Source of the DNA: Methanoculleus horonobensis
GTDB taxonomy: Archaea; Halobacteriota; Methanomicrobia; Methanomicrobiales; Methanoculleaceae
NCBI RefSeq assembly: GCF_001602375.1
Contig: NZ_BCNY01000004.1
Span: forward strand, 1 to 64,000
Length of the DNA stretch: 64,000 nt
Reading direction: 5' to 3'
Part shown: one piece after another, positions 26,619 through 34,646 of the stretch
Layout of the letters: each line of letters opens with the position of its first letter
Position numbering within the stretch: the first letter of the stretch is position 1
Notes under the pieces: model-generated
Databases searched by the model: none
What the model was told of the DNA's origin: nothing
Seen by the model: only the letters and a program-made list of their open reading frames with translations
Translations under genes and position numbers: made by a program

Positions 26619-27178
26619 AGCAACTGATCCTCCTCCCGACAGGCGGGGCAGAGCATAAGGTTGTCGACCCTTGATAAATCGTCGGAGATGTTCCCGCACC
26701 GGTCGCATACGCCCATGGCGTACTCCTCCTCGCGGTTGATCTCGATGAGATCCGCCAGCAGCTCGTTCACTTCGGCCGCGACGGTGAGGATGTCCCGGAC
26801 CGTCACGATACCGATGACCATCTGGTCTTCGACGACGGGGAGCCTGCGGACGCGGTGCTTCACCATCATTGCTGCGGCGTCCCCGACCAGTTTGTCGGCA
26901 CCGATCGTGATGAGCGGCGTGCTCATGATTTCGCTGACGTGAATATCGCCTGGTTTTAAGTCTTTAGCCACGACTTTGCAGTTGATATCCTCCTCCGTGA
27001 CGATCCCGGTGGGGAGGTTGTTCTGCAGCACGATACAGCTCCCGACCTCGTCGCGGCACATGATCTGCGCCGCCCGGGCAACAGTCTCACTAACATCGAT
27101 GGTCGTAGGATGGCTCTGCATGACCTCCCTGACTGGTATGCGTGTCTCGAAGCGGATGGCATCGCTATTATTCATCAT
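26615..27178 (-). CDS. CBS-domain pair with C-terminal zinc ribbon
   Basis: 187 residues. One CBS pair (VREVMQSHPTTIDVSETV; VSEIMSTPLITIGADKL; RRLPVVEDQMVIGIVTVRDI) is followed from about 155 by a small zinc ribbon, CDRCGN...CPAC. CBS-zinc ribbon proteins are common in archaea and the ribbon suggests contact with nucleic acid or protein; the ligand is unknown. It is the first gene of the five-gene CBS operon. AGGAG lies upstream of the ATG at 27178 (a second ATG follows at once). Confidence 0.88.
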   Translation of the reverse strand: MMNNSDAIRFETRIPVREVMQSHPTTIDVSETVARAAQIMCRDEVGSCIVLQNNLPTGIVTEEDINCKVVAKDLKPGDIHVSEIMSTPLITIGADKLVGDAAAMMVKHRVRRLPVVEDQMVIGIVTVRDILTVAAEVNELLADLIEINREEEYAMGVCDRCGNISDDLSRVDNLMLCPACREEDQLL

Positions 27179-27242
27179 GGGATTCTCCTAATCTGGCCGC
27201 ATTTAGAGCCAATTCTCCAGGTGCAAGTCTATCTAGGTTACA

Positions 27243-27255
27243 ACACTATAAAAGA
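27243..27255 (-). promoter_or_regulatory. TATA box for the CBS operon
   Basis: TTTTATAGTG on the minus strand (plus strand CACTATAAAAG, 27244-27254), giving a transcript start near 27222 and a ~40-base leader with AGGAG before the ATG at 27178. It shares the spacer with the divergent GTPase operon. Confidence 0.5.
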
Positions 27256-27317
27256 ATTCTCTCGCCCCCGGAATGTAGTTTGTCTGCAAAATAGAGAGAA
27301 TCCGCCGGACGGAACAT

Positions 27318-27375
27318 ATAATTATATTTATTTGTGAGTGCCACAACTCACTTACGTATAGGCAAATTCTGCCTA
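27318..27375 (+). promoter_or_regulatory. TATA box and two inverted repeats before the Era-like GTPase operon
   Basis: An AT-rich TATA box (TTATATTTA, 27322-27331) is followed by GTGAGT-GCCACA-ACTCAC (27334-27351) and TAGGCA-AATTC-TGCCTA (27359-27375). The predicted transcript start (~27350) lies at the first repeat, so the first could be an operator and the second a leader hairpin just before the GGGAG ribosome site (27381-27385) and ATG 27390. Confidence 0.5.
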
Positions 27376-27389
27376 CCTGAGGGAGCTTA

Positions 27390-28031
27390 ATGACGTTCTT
27401 AGTTCGTACGAAAAGAAAGATCTCGGGGCTATTGAAGGCGCTCTTTAAGAAGAGAACCTGCCGCATCGGGATCTACGGCCCTCCCAACGCCGGCAAGACG
27501 ACGCTTGCGAACCGGATTGTGCGGGATTGGGTCGGTGACGCGGTCGGCCCGGTCAGTGAGGTGCCTCACGAGACCCGGCGTGTCCGGCGGAAAGAGGATA
27601 TCACCATCACGGGCCAGAACGGCGGTTCGATCACGATCGACATCGTCGATACCCCTGGCGTGACGACCAAGATTGACTACAACGAGTTCATCGAGTTCGG
27701 CATCGAGAAGGATGAAGCGGTCAAGCGGGCACGGGAGGCGACCGAGGGTGTTGCCGAGGCGATGCACTGGCTTCGCGAGGATATCGACGGCGTCATCTAC
27801 ATGCTCGACTCCACGCTGGACCCGTTCCAGCAGGTGAACATCATGCTTGTCGGGATCATCGAGAGCAGGAAACTTCCTGTCCTGATCGTCGCAAACAAGA
27901 ACGATCTTCCCGATGCGTCTCCCGCGCGGATCAAGAGTGCGTTCCCCCAGCATCCCGTGATCGCCATATCGGGTCTCGAAGGGAACAACGTGGAAGAGTT
28001 GTACGAGCAGATGACGTCGTATTTCGGGTGA
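27390..28031 (+). CDS. Era-like GTP-binding protein
   Basis: 213 residues. All GTPase motifs are present: G1 GPPNAGKT (about 32-39), a T in the switch I region (HETRRVRR), G3 DTPG (84-87), G4 NKND (near 169-172) and a G5-like AISG. An N-terminal basic helix (LVRTKRKISGLLKALFKKR) precedes the G domain. This archaeal group is found with DUF2073 and a zinc-ribbon protein, as here. Homologues of the trio in haloarchaea are annotated as origin-associated proteins; a replication or ribosome role is unproven. Confidence 0.85.
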   Translation: MTFLVRTKRKISGLLKALFKKRTCRIGIYGPPNAGKTTLANRIVRDWVGDAVGPVSEVPHETRRVRRKEDITITGQNGGSITIDIVDTPGVTTKIDYNEFIEFGIEKDEAVKRAREATEGVAEAMHWLREDIDGVIYMLDSTLDPFQQVNIMLVGIIESRKLPVLIVANKNDLPDASPARIKSAFPQHPVIAISGLEGNNVEELYEQMTSYFG

Positions 28032-28405
28032 TGGAGATGATACAGGGTGTACAAATCGACCTGATTTCTGCGGAGCGTCTGGATCGGCTCACCGCAATGG
28101 AGAAGATCCGCCTGATCCTCGATGACGTTATGGAAGGAAACATCGTTATCCTGGAGAAGGGCCTCGCGCCGGACGAGCAGAGCAAGCTCATCGAGATCAC
28201 GATGCGGGAGATCGCGCCGGACGGGTTCTCCGGGATCGAGATGGAGACCTATCCCATCAGGGATGCCGGAAACGGGTTCCTGGCGAAACTTCTCGGCGGG
28301 AAACGCTCCGAGACCCGTCTGACCGTGATTGGGCCCGCCAATCAGCTCAAGACGCTCAAGAAGGAGAAGGATCTCATCAGCGCATGGGTCTCCTCGTCGA
28401 GATGA
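28031..28405 (+). CDS. DUF2073 family protein
   Basis: About 124 residues, beginning with MEMIQGVQIDLISAERLD. The sequence is characteristic of the archaeal DUF2073 family (LILDDVMEGNIVILEKGL; FLAKLLGGKRSETRLTVIGP), whose function is unknown. The ATG at 28031 overlaps the GTPase stop (TGATG); a GTG three bases earlier is also possible. The strict coupling to the GTPase and the zinc-ribbon gene suggests one complex. Confidence 0.82.
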   Translation: MEMIQGVQIDLISAERLDRLTAMEKIRLILDDVMEGNIVILEKGLAPDEQSKLIEITMREIAPDGFSGIEMETYPIRDAGNGFLAKLLGGKRSETRLTVIGPANQLKTLKKEKDLISAWVSSSR

Positions 28406-28426
28406 ACCGGGAGCAGGGGTGAATAG

Positions 28427-28804
28427 ATGCCTCACAAGTGTACACAATGCGGCAGGGAGTTCGAAGACGGTTCGACGAAGATACTGAAAGGATGTCCGAG
28501 CTGCGGCGGGAAGAAGTTTCTCTATATCCGTGAGGCCGAACGACACGACGATGTGCTGAAGGAGAAGACTATCGATGAGATCGCCCAGGAGACGGGCGAG
28601 GAAGTGCTTGAGGTCAAGCAGGATCGCCGAAAGAAAGAGGATATCGAGGTATTCGAGCGTATCGAGAGCATTCGTATCCTCGGCCCGGGTTCGTACGAAT
28701 TGAATATCGAGAAGCTGGCCCGGTCGGACGAGGTCGTCGTCGGACTGGAGAAGGAAGGAAAATACGTTGTGGATATCCTCTCCATGGCCAAGAAAAAGAA
28801 GTGA
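28427..28804 (+). CDS. Zinc-ribbon protein (archaeal GTPase-cluster partner)
   Basis: 125 residues. An N-terminal zinc ribbon has CTQCGREF and CPSCGGKKF (about residues 5-30), followed by an acidic helix and a conserved beta-rich tail (IRILGPGSYELNIEKLARSD) ending in a lysine run. It matches the archaeal zinc-ribbon family that follows DUF2073. Third gene of the operon, 21 bases after DUF2073. A perfect hairpin lies beyond the stop. Confidence 0.83.
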   Translation: MPHKCTQCGREFEDGSTKILKGCPSCGGKKFLYIREAERHDDVLKEKTIDEIAQETGEEVLEVKQDRRKKEDIEVFERIESIRILGPGSYELNIEKLARSDEVVVGLEKEGKYVVDILSMAKKKK

Positions 28805-28835
28805 TCCGATATCCACCGCTTTAATCCAGGGGGGC

Positions 28836-28854
28836 GGTGCTGCTTCTGCAGCAC
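28836..28854 (+). terminator. Hairpin after the GTPase operon
   Basis: GTGCTGC-TTCT-GCAGCAC, a perfect seven-base-pair stem about 32 bases after the zinc-ribbon stop. No long T-run follows, so it may be a transcript-end stabiliser rather than a terminator. Confidence 0.4.
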
Positions 28855-28867
28855 TGTCCCTGCAACC

Positions 28868-29084
28868 GAAAATATAAATATCCTCAGAACCCTTTTGAGG
28901 TACAATACGTAATCCGACACTCAATAACGCATGTCGGAGCGACGGTTTCCTGCATGAGAACATGATTCTCTCATGACCCTTTGCGTAGATCGGATTTCAT
29001 TCACGATCTCTGCTCTCGTGCACCTGTCCCCGACCGTTAGCGGACTGTATCCTGCACTGGAGAGTGTCGCCTGAGAGGTACTCC
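28868..29084 (+). promoter_or_regulatory. Promoter and long leader of the KamA-type gene
   Basis: A TATA box (AAATATAAATATCC, ~28869-28882) lies about 200 bases before the start, so the mRNA would carry a leader of ~175 bases. It contains self-complementary segments: CATGAGA...TCTCATG (about 28953-28975, with an inner GAGAA-CATGA-TTCTC). The ribosome site GAGAGGT (29073-29079) precedes ATG 29085. No known riboswitch class was recognised. Confidence 0.4.
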
Positions 29085-30245
29085 ATGAACACGACATATG
29101 ATATTCAAACCGCGATCGGGAGCACCAAAAACCCGATTTATGTCACATCGCTCGATTCGGTTCCCGGTATCGGGCCGGAGGAGCGCGCCCGCCTTGCGGA
29201 GGTGACCGACCTCTTCGCGTTCCGTGCGAACGACTACTACCTCTCGCTGATCGACTGGGCCGACCCGGCCGACCCGATCCGGCGGCTGATCGTGCCGACC
29301 GTCGAGGAGCTTGAGCCCTGGGGGCATCTCGACCCGTCGTCGGAGCATCGGTTTACCCGGGCTCCGGGCCTGCAGCACAAATACCGCGAAACCGCTCTCC
29401 TGCTCGTGAGCGACATCTGCGGCGGCCTCTGCCGTTACTGTTTCCGCAAGCGCCTCTTCACCGAGGATGCGCGCGAGGTGAACAAGGAGATCTCTGCGGG
29501 GCTTGCCTACATCCGGGATCATCCGGAGATCACGAACGTCCTCCTTACGGGGGGCGATCCGCTCTTCCTCGAGACCGACAGGCTGCTCGATATCGTCCGG
29601 CAGATCCGCGAGATTGAACACGTCGAGATCATCAGGATCGGCACGAAGATGCCTGCATACGATCCTTTCCGGATCATCAACGATCCGGCGCTGCTCGACA
29701 TGATCCGGGACTACAGCATGGACGAGAAGCGTATCTACATCATGGCGCAGTTCAACCACCCGAGGGAACTGACCGATGCCGCATGCCGGGCGGTTGCTCT
29801 CCTGCAGGAAGCCGGGGCGGTCGTGATGAACCAGACGCCGCTCATCCGCGGCATCAACGACGACCCGGAGGTGCTTGCGGCGCTCTTCGACAAACTCTCG
29901 TTCATCGGCGCAAATCCCTACTACGTCTTCCAGTGCCGCCCGGCGGTCGGCAACAGGACGTTCGCGGTGCCGGTGGAGGAATCCTACCGGATATTCGAGC
30001 AGGCCCGCACGATCTGTTCGGGGCTTGCGAAGCGGGCCCGGTTCGTGATCTCCCACGCGACGGGGAAGATCGAGGTGCTCGGGAAGACGGACCGGTACAC
30101 CTACTTCAAGTACAACCAGGCGGCAGACCCGGAGGATCTCGGGCGATTCATGGTCTATAAGAGCAACCCGGACGCCTACTGGTTCGACGACTACACGGAA
30201 CTGGTGGACGAAGGAAGGGTGAGGGAGCCGCAGGATCTGCTGTAG
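29085..30245 (+). CDS. KamA-family radical SAM protein (lysine 2,3-aminomutase-like)
   Basis: 386 residues. The radical SAM motif is CGGLCRYC (C-x3-C-x2-C), and the surrounding ALLLVSDICGGLCRYCFRKR plus LLTGGDPL are typical of KamA/EpmB proteins. Lysine 2,3-aminomutase normally binds PLP through a Lys in a glycine-rich PGGGGK; here the matching stretch is ISHATGKIEV, keeping a GK but not the glycines. So activity on lysine is uncertain. The usual partner for N-acetyl-beta-lysine synthesis (the acetyltransferase) is not adjacent. ATG 29085 has a good ribosome site; a 29064 start does not. Confidence 0.8.
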   Translation: MNTTYDIQTAIGSTKNPIYVTSLDSVPGIGPEERARLAEVTDLFAFRANDYYLSLIDWADPADPIRRLIVPTVEELEPWGHLDPSSEHRFTRAPGLQHKYRETALLLVSDICGGLCRYCFRKRLFTEDAREVNKEISAGLAYIRDHPEITNVLLTGGDPLFLETDRLLDIVRQIREIEHVEIIRIGTKMPAYDPFRIINDPALLDMIRDYSMDEKRIYIMAQFNHPRELTDAACRAVALLQEAGAVVMNQTPLIRGINDDPEVLAALFDKLSFIGANPYYVFQCRPAVGNRTFAVPVEESYRIFEQARTICSGLAKRARFVISHATGKIEVLGKTDRYTYFKYNQAADPEDLGRFMVYKSNPDAYWFDDYTELVDEGRVREPQDLL

Positions 30246-30322
30246 GCGGGCTTATTTGCCGGCCGCGGCTTTCCCTCTTTTCCGTCTCCCCCTCCGGCCG
30301 GTGCGGTCATGTTTTCGGAGAA

Positions 30323-31678
30323 TCAGAACCTGTAATACGCCGTGGCTGTCTCGCTCCCTCTGTCGGGGATCGATACGTCGACGATCCTGCTCCCGAACGT
30401 ATTTTCGCCGACCTCCCAGTGGTCAAATTCCATGGAGGTGGGGAATATCAGGAGCCAGACCTGTATTTCATCCGGTGCAGCCAGCGTAACGCTGAACCCG
30501 GAGTTGGCCGGAGCGGTCTTGCTGAGCACGAACGGCGTCCGGTCCGATCCCGCTCCGAGTTCCCCAGAATAATCGATCTCGATGTCGTTTACCGGGGTGT
30601 ACCAACTCCAGAAGAGTATGCGCACCTGCCTGACCGAGTTCACCTCCAGCTGCGAGACGTGCTCCGCTGCAACCGTGATGTAGTTCGACTTCGTCACGGT
30701 ATCGCTGCCGTGGGCGTTCTCAACCGTCAGGGAGACGTTGTAGGTGCCATCTGTCCCGTAAGTGTGCACCGGGTTCTGCACGGAGGACGTACTGCCGTCG
30801 CCGAAGTCCCAGGACCACGATGTAATTCCATCACCGCTGGAGAAGTCGGTGAACTGCACCGTAAGGGGCGCCGGGCCGGTGGTGACGTTGGCTGTGAAGT
30901 CAGCGATGAGCGGAGCGGCGACGGTGATGTACCCGGGCTTCGTTTCGGTATCGTTCCCGTGTGCGTTGCTGGCTGCCAGCGTCACGGTGTACGTCCCCGG
31001 ACTGATATAGACGTGGATCGGGTTCTGGTCGGTAGAATTGCCGCCGTCCCCGAAGTCCCAGAACCACGAGGTCGCCCCGCCCGTGGAGGCGTCGTTGAAC
31101 TGCACCGAGAGGGGCGCCGGGCCGGATGTGGTGTCGGCGGTGAAGCCAGCGACAAGAGGCACCTGTGTCGGTTCGGTCGTCGGTATTGTAGTGGGTATGG
31201 TGGTGGGCACTGTAGTGGATGTTCCGGTCGGCACCGTTGTTGCCGTTGCCGTTGGCCCGACCGCCGAACCGTTCCCGAAGTCGTGAAGGAGCCAGTCGCT
31301 GCCGGTGCGGTCCACGCCCCCGGCGACGATCTGGACGTGGGCGTCCTCGGGCACACCGCTGAGGACGAGGACCTGCCCGGTCTCCCATGACGTCCAGGTG
31401 TCGTGCTCGCCTCCTGAGACATCGACGAGGCTGAACTCCCCCGTCCGGTCGACCCCGTCGATCAGAATAGCGACGTGTTCCCAATCGAGGGGGTCGCCGC
31501 CGTCATGGTGGATGGAGAGTCTCCCGTCCTCGGTCACGCTACGGGCAAGCATCGCGGGTGCCGCGTCCCCCGGGGGACTGGCGAGGAGCGTCACCCCGAG
31601 GATCGCCATCGCTGTCACGAAGACGGCGATGAGCGCCATCGTGGCGATGAGGTCGGAGGCGGCGGTGTCGGGATCCAT
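30323..31678 (-). CDS. Archaeal pilin-like protein with two PKD domains
   Basis: 451 residues. The short N-terminal segment and hydrophobic helix (LIATMALIAVFVTAMAILGVTLLAS) resemble an archaeal type IV pilin/adhesin anchor. Residues ~60-135 look like a pilin body domain, then a Thr/Pro linker (TTVPTTIPTTIPTTEPTQ), then two PKD beta-sandwich domains (FWDFGDGGNSTDQNPIHVY; WSWDFGDGSTSSVQNPVHTY), and a C-terminal beta domain. It is probably exposed on the cell surface. Last gene of a three-gene pilin-like cluster. Stop converges on the KamA gene. Confidence 0.78.
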   Translation of the reverse strand: MDPDTAASDLIATMALIAVFVTAMAILGVTLLASPPGDAAPAMLARSVTEDGRLSIHHDGGDPLDWEHVAILIDGVDRTGEFSLVDVSGGEHDTWTSWETGQVLVLSGVPEDAHVQIVAGGVDRTGSDWLLHDFGNGSAVGPTATATTVPTGTSTTVPTTIPTTIPTTEPTQVPLVAGFTADTTSGPAPLSVQFNDASTGGATSWFWDFGDGGNSTDQNPIHVYISPGTYTVTLAASNAHGNDTETKPGYITVAAPLIADFTANVTTGPAPLTVQFTDFSSGDGITSWSWDFGDGSTSSVQNPVHTYGTDGTYNVSLTVENAHGSDTVTKSNYITVAAEHVSQLEVNSVRQVRILFWSWYTPVNDIEIDYSGELGAGSDRTPFVLSKTAPANSGFSVTLAAPDEIQVWLLIFPTSMEFDHWEVGENTFGSRIVDVSIPDRGSETATAYYRF

Positions 31679-31722
31679 GTTCCTTCCTTTTTGGAGAATC
31701 TATCTGCTCGTAAGTCGGAGAT

Positions 31723-32547
31723 CTATAGTCCTGAGACCGTCGTGGTCACCCCGCTACATCCGATTATCGCGTCTCCGTTATACACAATGGCGATCATTGC
31801 GACTTTGTCGCCATTGGAAAGCCCTGGCATAGTTGGGATGTTGTCCCAGACGTAATAGGCACTGGCATTTGTCTGGACGTTTCGCATCATTGATTCTTTC
31901 TCGTTGCTATACGGCTCATCAAGTTGGTATACGATGAAATCAACTCGGGTCACATCTTCCAGCGTAGTCTGGGCGACCATCGTTGCATGCCTATTGTTGC
32001 CGTTTCCTGTCCCTGAGAATGCCAACCCCTGGCCGGTTTCAGGTGTCGTGATCCAAACGGGCGAGGTATCTTCGTCGTCTCCCGATCCCGGGGTTACCAT
32101 CACTCCCGGCCTCACCGGGTCGGGGGAGAACCTCTCCGTCCCGCCCCTGAACTCCGGCTCTGCAAGGACTGTCTCGCTGCCCCCCGAGATTGCGGTCACG
32201 ACCACCCGTTCCGGCGTTCCCGTGCCGTTGTAGACGAGGCTCTTCCCCACCGACCACGCCCCGTCTTCGTGTCCGGTGAATGAATCTGTCCCGACAGTAA
32301 GTCCGCTCCCGGTATCGACGTAGATCCGGTACTCGCCTGCCCGCAGGGGGTCACCGCCCTCGTGGACGAGGATGAGGCGGTCGGTCTCGTTCATCCCCGC
32401 GGCGATGGCTGCATGGGGGATCGCGTCCGGCCGGGAGTCGGAGAGGAAGACGATACCGACGAGCACGACGCCGATGACGGTCAGGCCGAGCAGGAGCATC
32501 GCCCCGACCATCTCGGAGACTCCTTCTTCACCCGGGTGCTGTTGCAT
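31723..32547 (-). CDS. Type IV pilin-like protein
   Basis: 274 residues from ATG 32547, five bases after the upstream gene's stop. It has the archaeal pilin N terminus: a short charged leader ending EEGVSEMVGAML followed by a hydrophobic helix (LLLGLTVIGVVLVGIVFL), fitting cleavage by the class III prepilin peptidase before the SEMVGA-like block. The exported part holds a domain similar to that of the PKD pilin (LILVHEGGDPLRAGEYRIYV resembles its LSIHHDGGDPLDWEHVAILI), so these are paralogues. GC content dips in the 3' third of the gene (31.75-32.05 kb), unlike its neighbours. Confidence 0.78.
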   Translation of the reverse strand: MQQHPGEEGVSEMVGAMLLLGLTVIGVVLVGIVFLSDSRPDAIPHAAIAAGMNETDRLILVHEGGDPLRAGEYRIYVDTGSGLTVGTDSFTGHEDGAWSVGKSLVYNGTGTPERVVVTAISGGSETVLAEPEFRGGTERFSPDPVRPGVMVTPGSGDDEDTSPVWITTPETGQGLAFSGTGNGNNRHATMVAQTTLEDVTRVDFIVYQLDEPYSNEKESMMRNVQTNASAYYVWDNIPTMPGLSNGDKVAMIAIVYNGDAIIGCSGVTTTVSGL

Positions 32548-32552
32548 GTTGC

Positions 32553-33452
32553 TCACTCCGTCAGGGACGCCGCGTTGTGGATCGTCACCGTGTAGTTCGC
32601 CGGATACATCCTGAGGAAGACCTTCTTGCCTCCCTCCGGCTGGACGGTGAGCCGGGCGGTATTCCCGCTCAGTCCGGTCGATAGCCATGTGGGTTCGACG
32701 TTCTCCTCGATCGCTCTCTGCCGGACCCCGTCAAACGCCCTCATCCAGGCCCTGGCCGTCGCCGGATCGTCGGCATCGAGGGTCAGGTTCACGTTGTCAT
32801 AGGTTCCGCTGAGAGTGGAGGGTTCGCTCCAGCGCATCCTGGTCTCGACCCGCACCGGCCCCGACCCCGCCGTCCCGGCCGAGCCTTCGAGGCTGATCGG
32901 GGCTACGGTGAGGGTGATGTTGCCGTCCTCCGTCTTCGCCGCCGCAATCGACGGCCCCACCCGCACCGTCGCCGCCTCCCCCTGCGAGAGGAAGATCGCG
33001 CCCCCCTGGTATGTCCAGGTCTGGTCGACCCAGTAGTGGTTCGAGGAGGTGTAGGAGAGGCTGCCGAGGGGGACGGTCATCGGACTCCCCCCTTCGGGTG
33101 CGATCGTCAGGTTCGCTCCCCCGCTCTTCACCGAGACCGTTCCTCCCGACCCTGCTGGCGCAAGGATCGGGAGCGCGAAGGCACTGCCCCCGGTCGCCGC
33201 CGAGCCCGTGCCGAGGTCGAAGGCCGTCGAGAGAAGAACCCCGTTTCGTTCGTTCAACCAGAGCGAGTCGAGAGCAATCTTGTAATCGATGAACCGGTCT
33301 TTCACCTGGTTCATATGCGCGATCTCGCTCTCCCTCCCGGCCGCCGGAACCCCGTAGACCTGATAGAGCGAGAGTGCCATAACGATCAGGGCGAGGATCA
33401 GGACGAATCCGACGACCTCGGAGAGGCCATCATCACGTGCGCGGGACGGCAT
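32553..33452 (-). CDS. Pilin-like/secreted protein with type IV pilin N terminus
   Basis: 299 residues. The N terminus RDDGLSEVVGFVLILALIVMAL is a pilin-type signal: charged leader, cleavage site near SEVVG, hydrophobic helix. The remainder is a large Ser/Thr/Gly-rich beta domain with no recognised family. It is the first gene of the cluster; a TATATTTAT box at 33479-33490 (minus strand) lies 25-35 bases before the ATG, so the message is nearly leaderless. Confidence 0.75.
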   Translation of the reverse strand: MPSRARDDGLSEVVGFVLILALIVMALSLYQVYGVPAAGRESEIAHMNQVKDRFIDYKIALDSLWLNERNGVLLSTAFDLGTGSAATGGSAFALPILAPAGSGGTVSVKSGGANLTIAPEGGSPMTVPLGSLSYTSSNHYWVDQTWTYQGGAIFLSQGEAATVRVGPSIAAAKTEDGNITLTVAPISLEGSAGTAGSGPVRVETRMRWSEPSTLSGTYDNVNLTLDADDPATARAWMRAFDGVRQRAIEENVEPTWLSTGLSGNTARLTVQPEGGKKVFLRMYPANYTVTIHNAASLTE

Positions 33453-33478
33453 AGTTAAAGTAAATCTCTGTGCGGGCT

Positions 33479-33490
33479 CTATATTTATCT
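33479..33490 (-). promoter_or_regulatory. TATA box for the pilin-like operon
   Basis: AGATAAATATAG on the minus strand, ~30 bases before ATG 33452. The same AT-rich spacer has an AAATATAT box near 33537-33545 that could serve the divergent radical SAM gene. Confidence 0.5.
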
Positions 33491-33635
33491 ATTGTTCACC
33501 GTATTGCATTTTTAAACCGGTAAAATGGAAATTTCGGAAATATATTGTCTGAAAACCGTAAATCCCTCTACTTTGCCGCTCTCCCTTTCTCATCATCTAT
33601 CCTTTTCACCTTCGCCGTCCCATAATTCATACAGT

Positions 33636-34646
33636 ATGCCACAGGACACGGGAGTACCCCCCGGCGGGCAGTTCCTCTCGCCAGGGTGCGTCCTCTGCCA
33701 CCAGGGAGCAAAGATGGTCCTCTTCGTGACCGGCCGGTGTCACCGCACCTGCTGGTACTGCCCGCTCTCGCGTGAGAGGAAGGGCCGGGACGTGGTGTTT
33801 GCAAATGAACGGCAGGTCTCGTCGCCGCCCGAAGCCATCGAGGTCGCGGAGAGCATGAGCGCTCTCGGAACCGGCGTCACCGGCGGCGAACCCCTGATCG
33901 AACTCGACCGGGTGGTGGAGTACTGCCGCGCCCTCAAGGAGCACTTCGGCCCGGATCACCAGATCCACCTCTACACCGGCCTTGCGCCGGACGAAGCCAT
34001 GCTCCGGCGCCTGCAGGGTTTGGTCGACGAGATCCGATTGCACCCGCCGCATGAGGTCTGGCCGCAGATCATCGAGACCGATTTTGCCCGATCTGCCGTC
34101 CTCGCCCGGCGGATGGGCTTCCTCATCGGGATCGAGGTGCCGGCGCTCCCGGGAATCGAGAACCTTGCCGCCGTCCTCCCTCTCCTCGACTTTTTGAACA
34201 TCAACGAGCTGGAGTGGGGCGAGACCTGCGCCGCCGCCATGCGCGAACGCGGGCTCGAGCTCGACGACGGGATGCACAACGCCGTGAAGGGTGCTCGCCA
34301 GTGGGCGGAGAAACTTGCCGGCGACCCGAAAGTCCACTTCTGTTCGTCGGTCTTCAAGGACTCAGTCCAGCTACGGGAACGGTTAAAGCGGATCGCTGCC
34401 AATACTGCGCGTCCGTTCGAGGAGGTGACGGATGACGGAACCGTCGTCTACGGGGTGCTCGAGCCGGAAGGTGCCGTCGACGGGTTCCTGGAGGGTCTTG
34501 ATGACGATGAGTATGCAGTCTCTGAGGGGCGGATCGAGATGGCGTGGTGGGTTCTTGCCGAGCACGGTGCCGGGCTGCCGGGCAGGAAGTACGTCGTCGA
34601 GCGCTACCCGAGCGGCGGCATGGTGGTCGAGGTGACGCCGCTCTGA
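33636..34646 (+). CDS. Radical SAM domain protein
   Basis: 336 residues from ATG 33636. The cluster motif is CHRTCWYC (C-x3-C-x2-C, near residues 33-40), preceded by SPGCVLCHQG with a second Cys pair. GVTGGEPLIELDR is the conserved GGEP-like SAM-binding strand. This is an archaeal family of unknown substrate. A frame starting at 33525 adds 37 residues rich in Ser/His/Leu that do not look conserved. The stop overlaps the cis-prenyltransferase start by one base (TGATG), so a linked role in polyprenol or lipid metabolism is possible but inferred. Confidence 0.8.
   Translation: MPQDTGVPPGGQFLSPGCVLCHQGAKMVLFVTGRCHRTCWYCPLSRERKGRDVVFANERQVSSPPEAIEVAESMSALGTGVTGGEPLIELDRVVEYCRALKEHFGPDHQIHLYTGLAPDEAMLRRLQGLVDEIRLHPPHEVWPQIIETDFARSAVLARRMGFLIGIEVPALPGIENLAAVLPLLDFLNINELEWGETCAAAMRERGLELDDGMHNAVKGARQWAEKLAGDPKVHFCSSVFKDSVQLRERLKRIAANTARPFEEVTDDGTVVYGVLEPEGAVDGFLEGLDDDEYAVSEGRIEMAWWVLAEHGAGLPGRKYVVERYPSGGMVVEVTPL

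Noticed and set aside
28805-29084. Replication origin beside the GTPase trio
   Set aside because: No recognisable origin-recognition-box repeats, long AT-rich unwinding region or orc1/cdc6 gene seen here; left as a check only.
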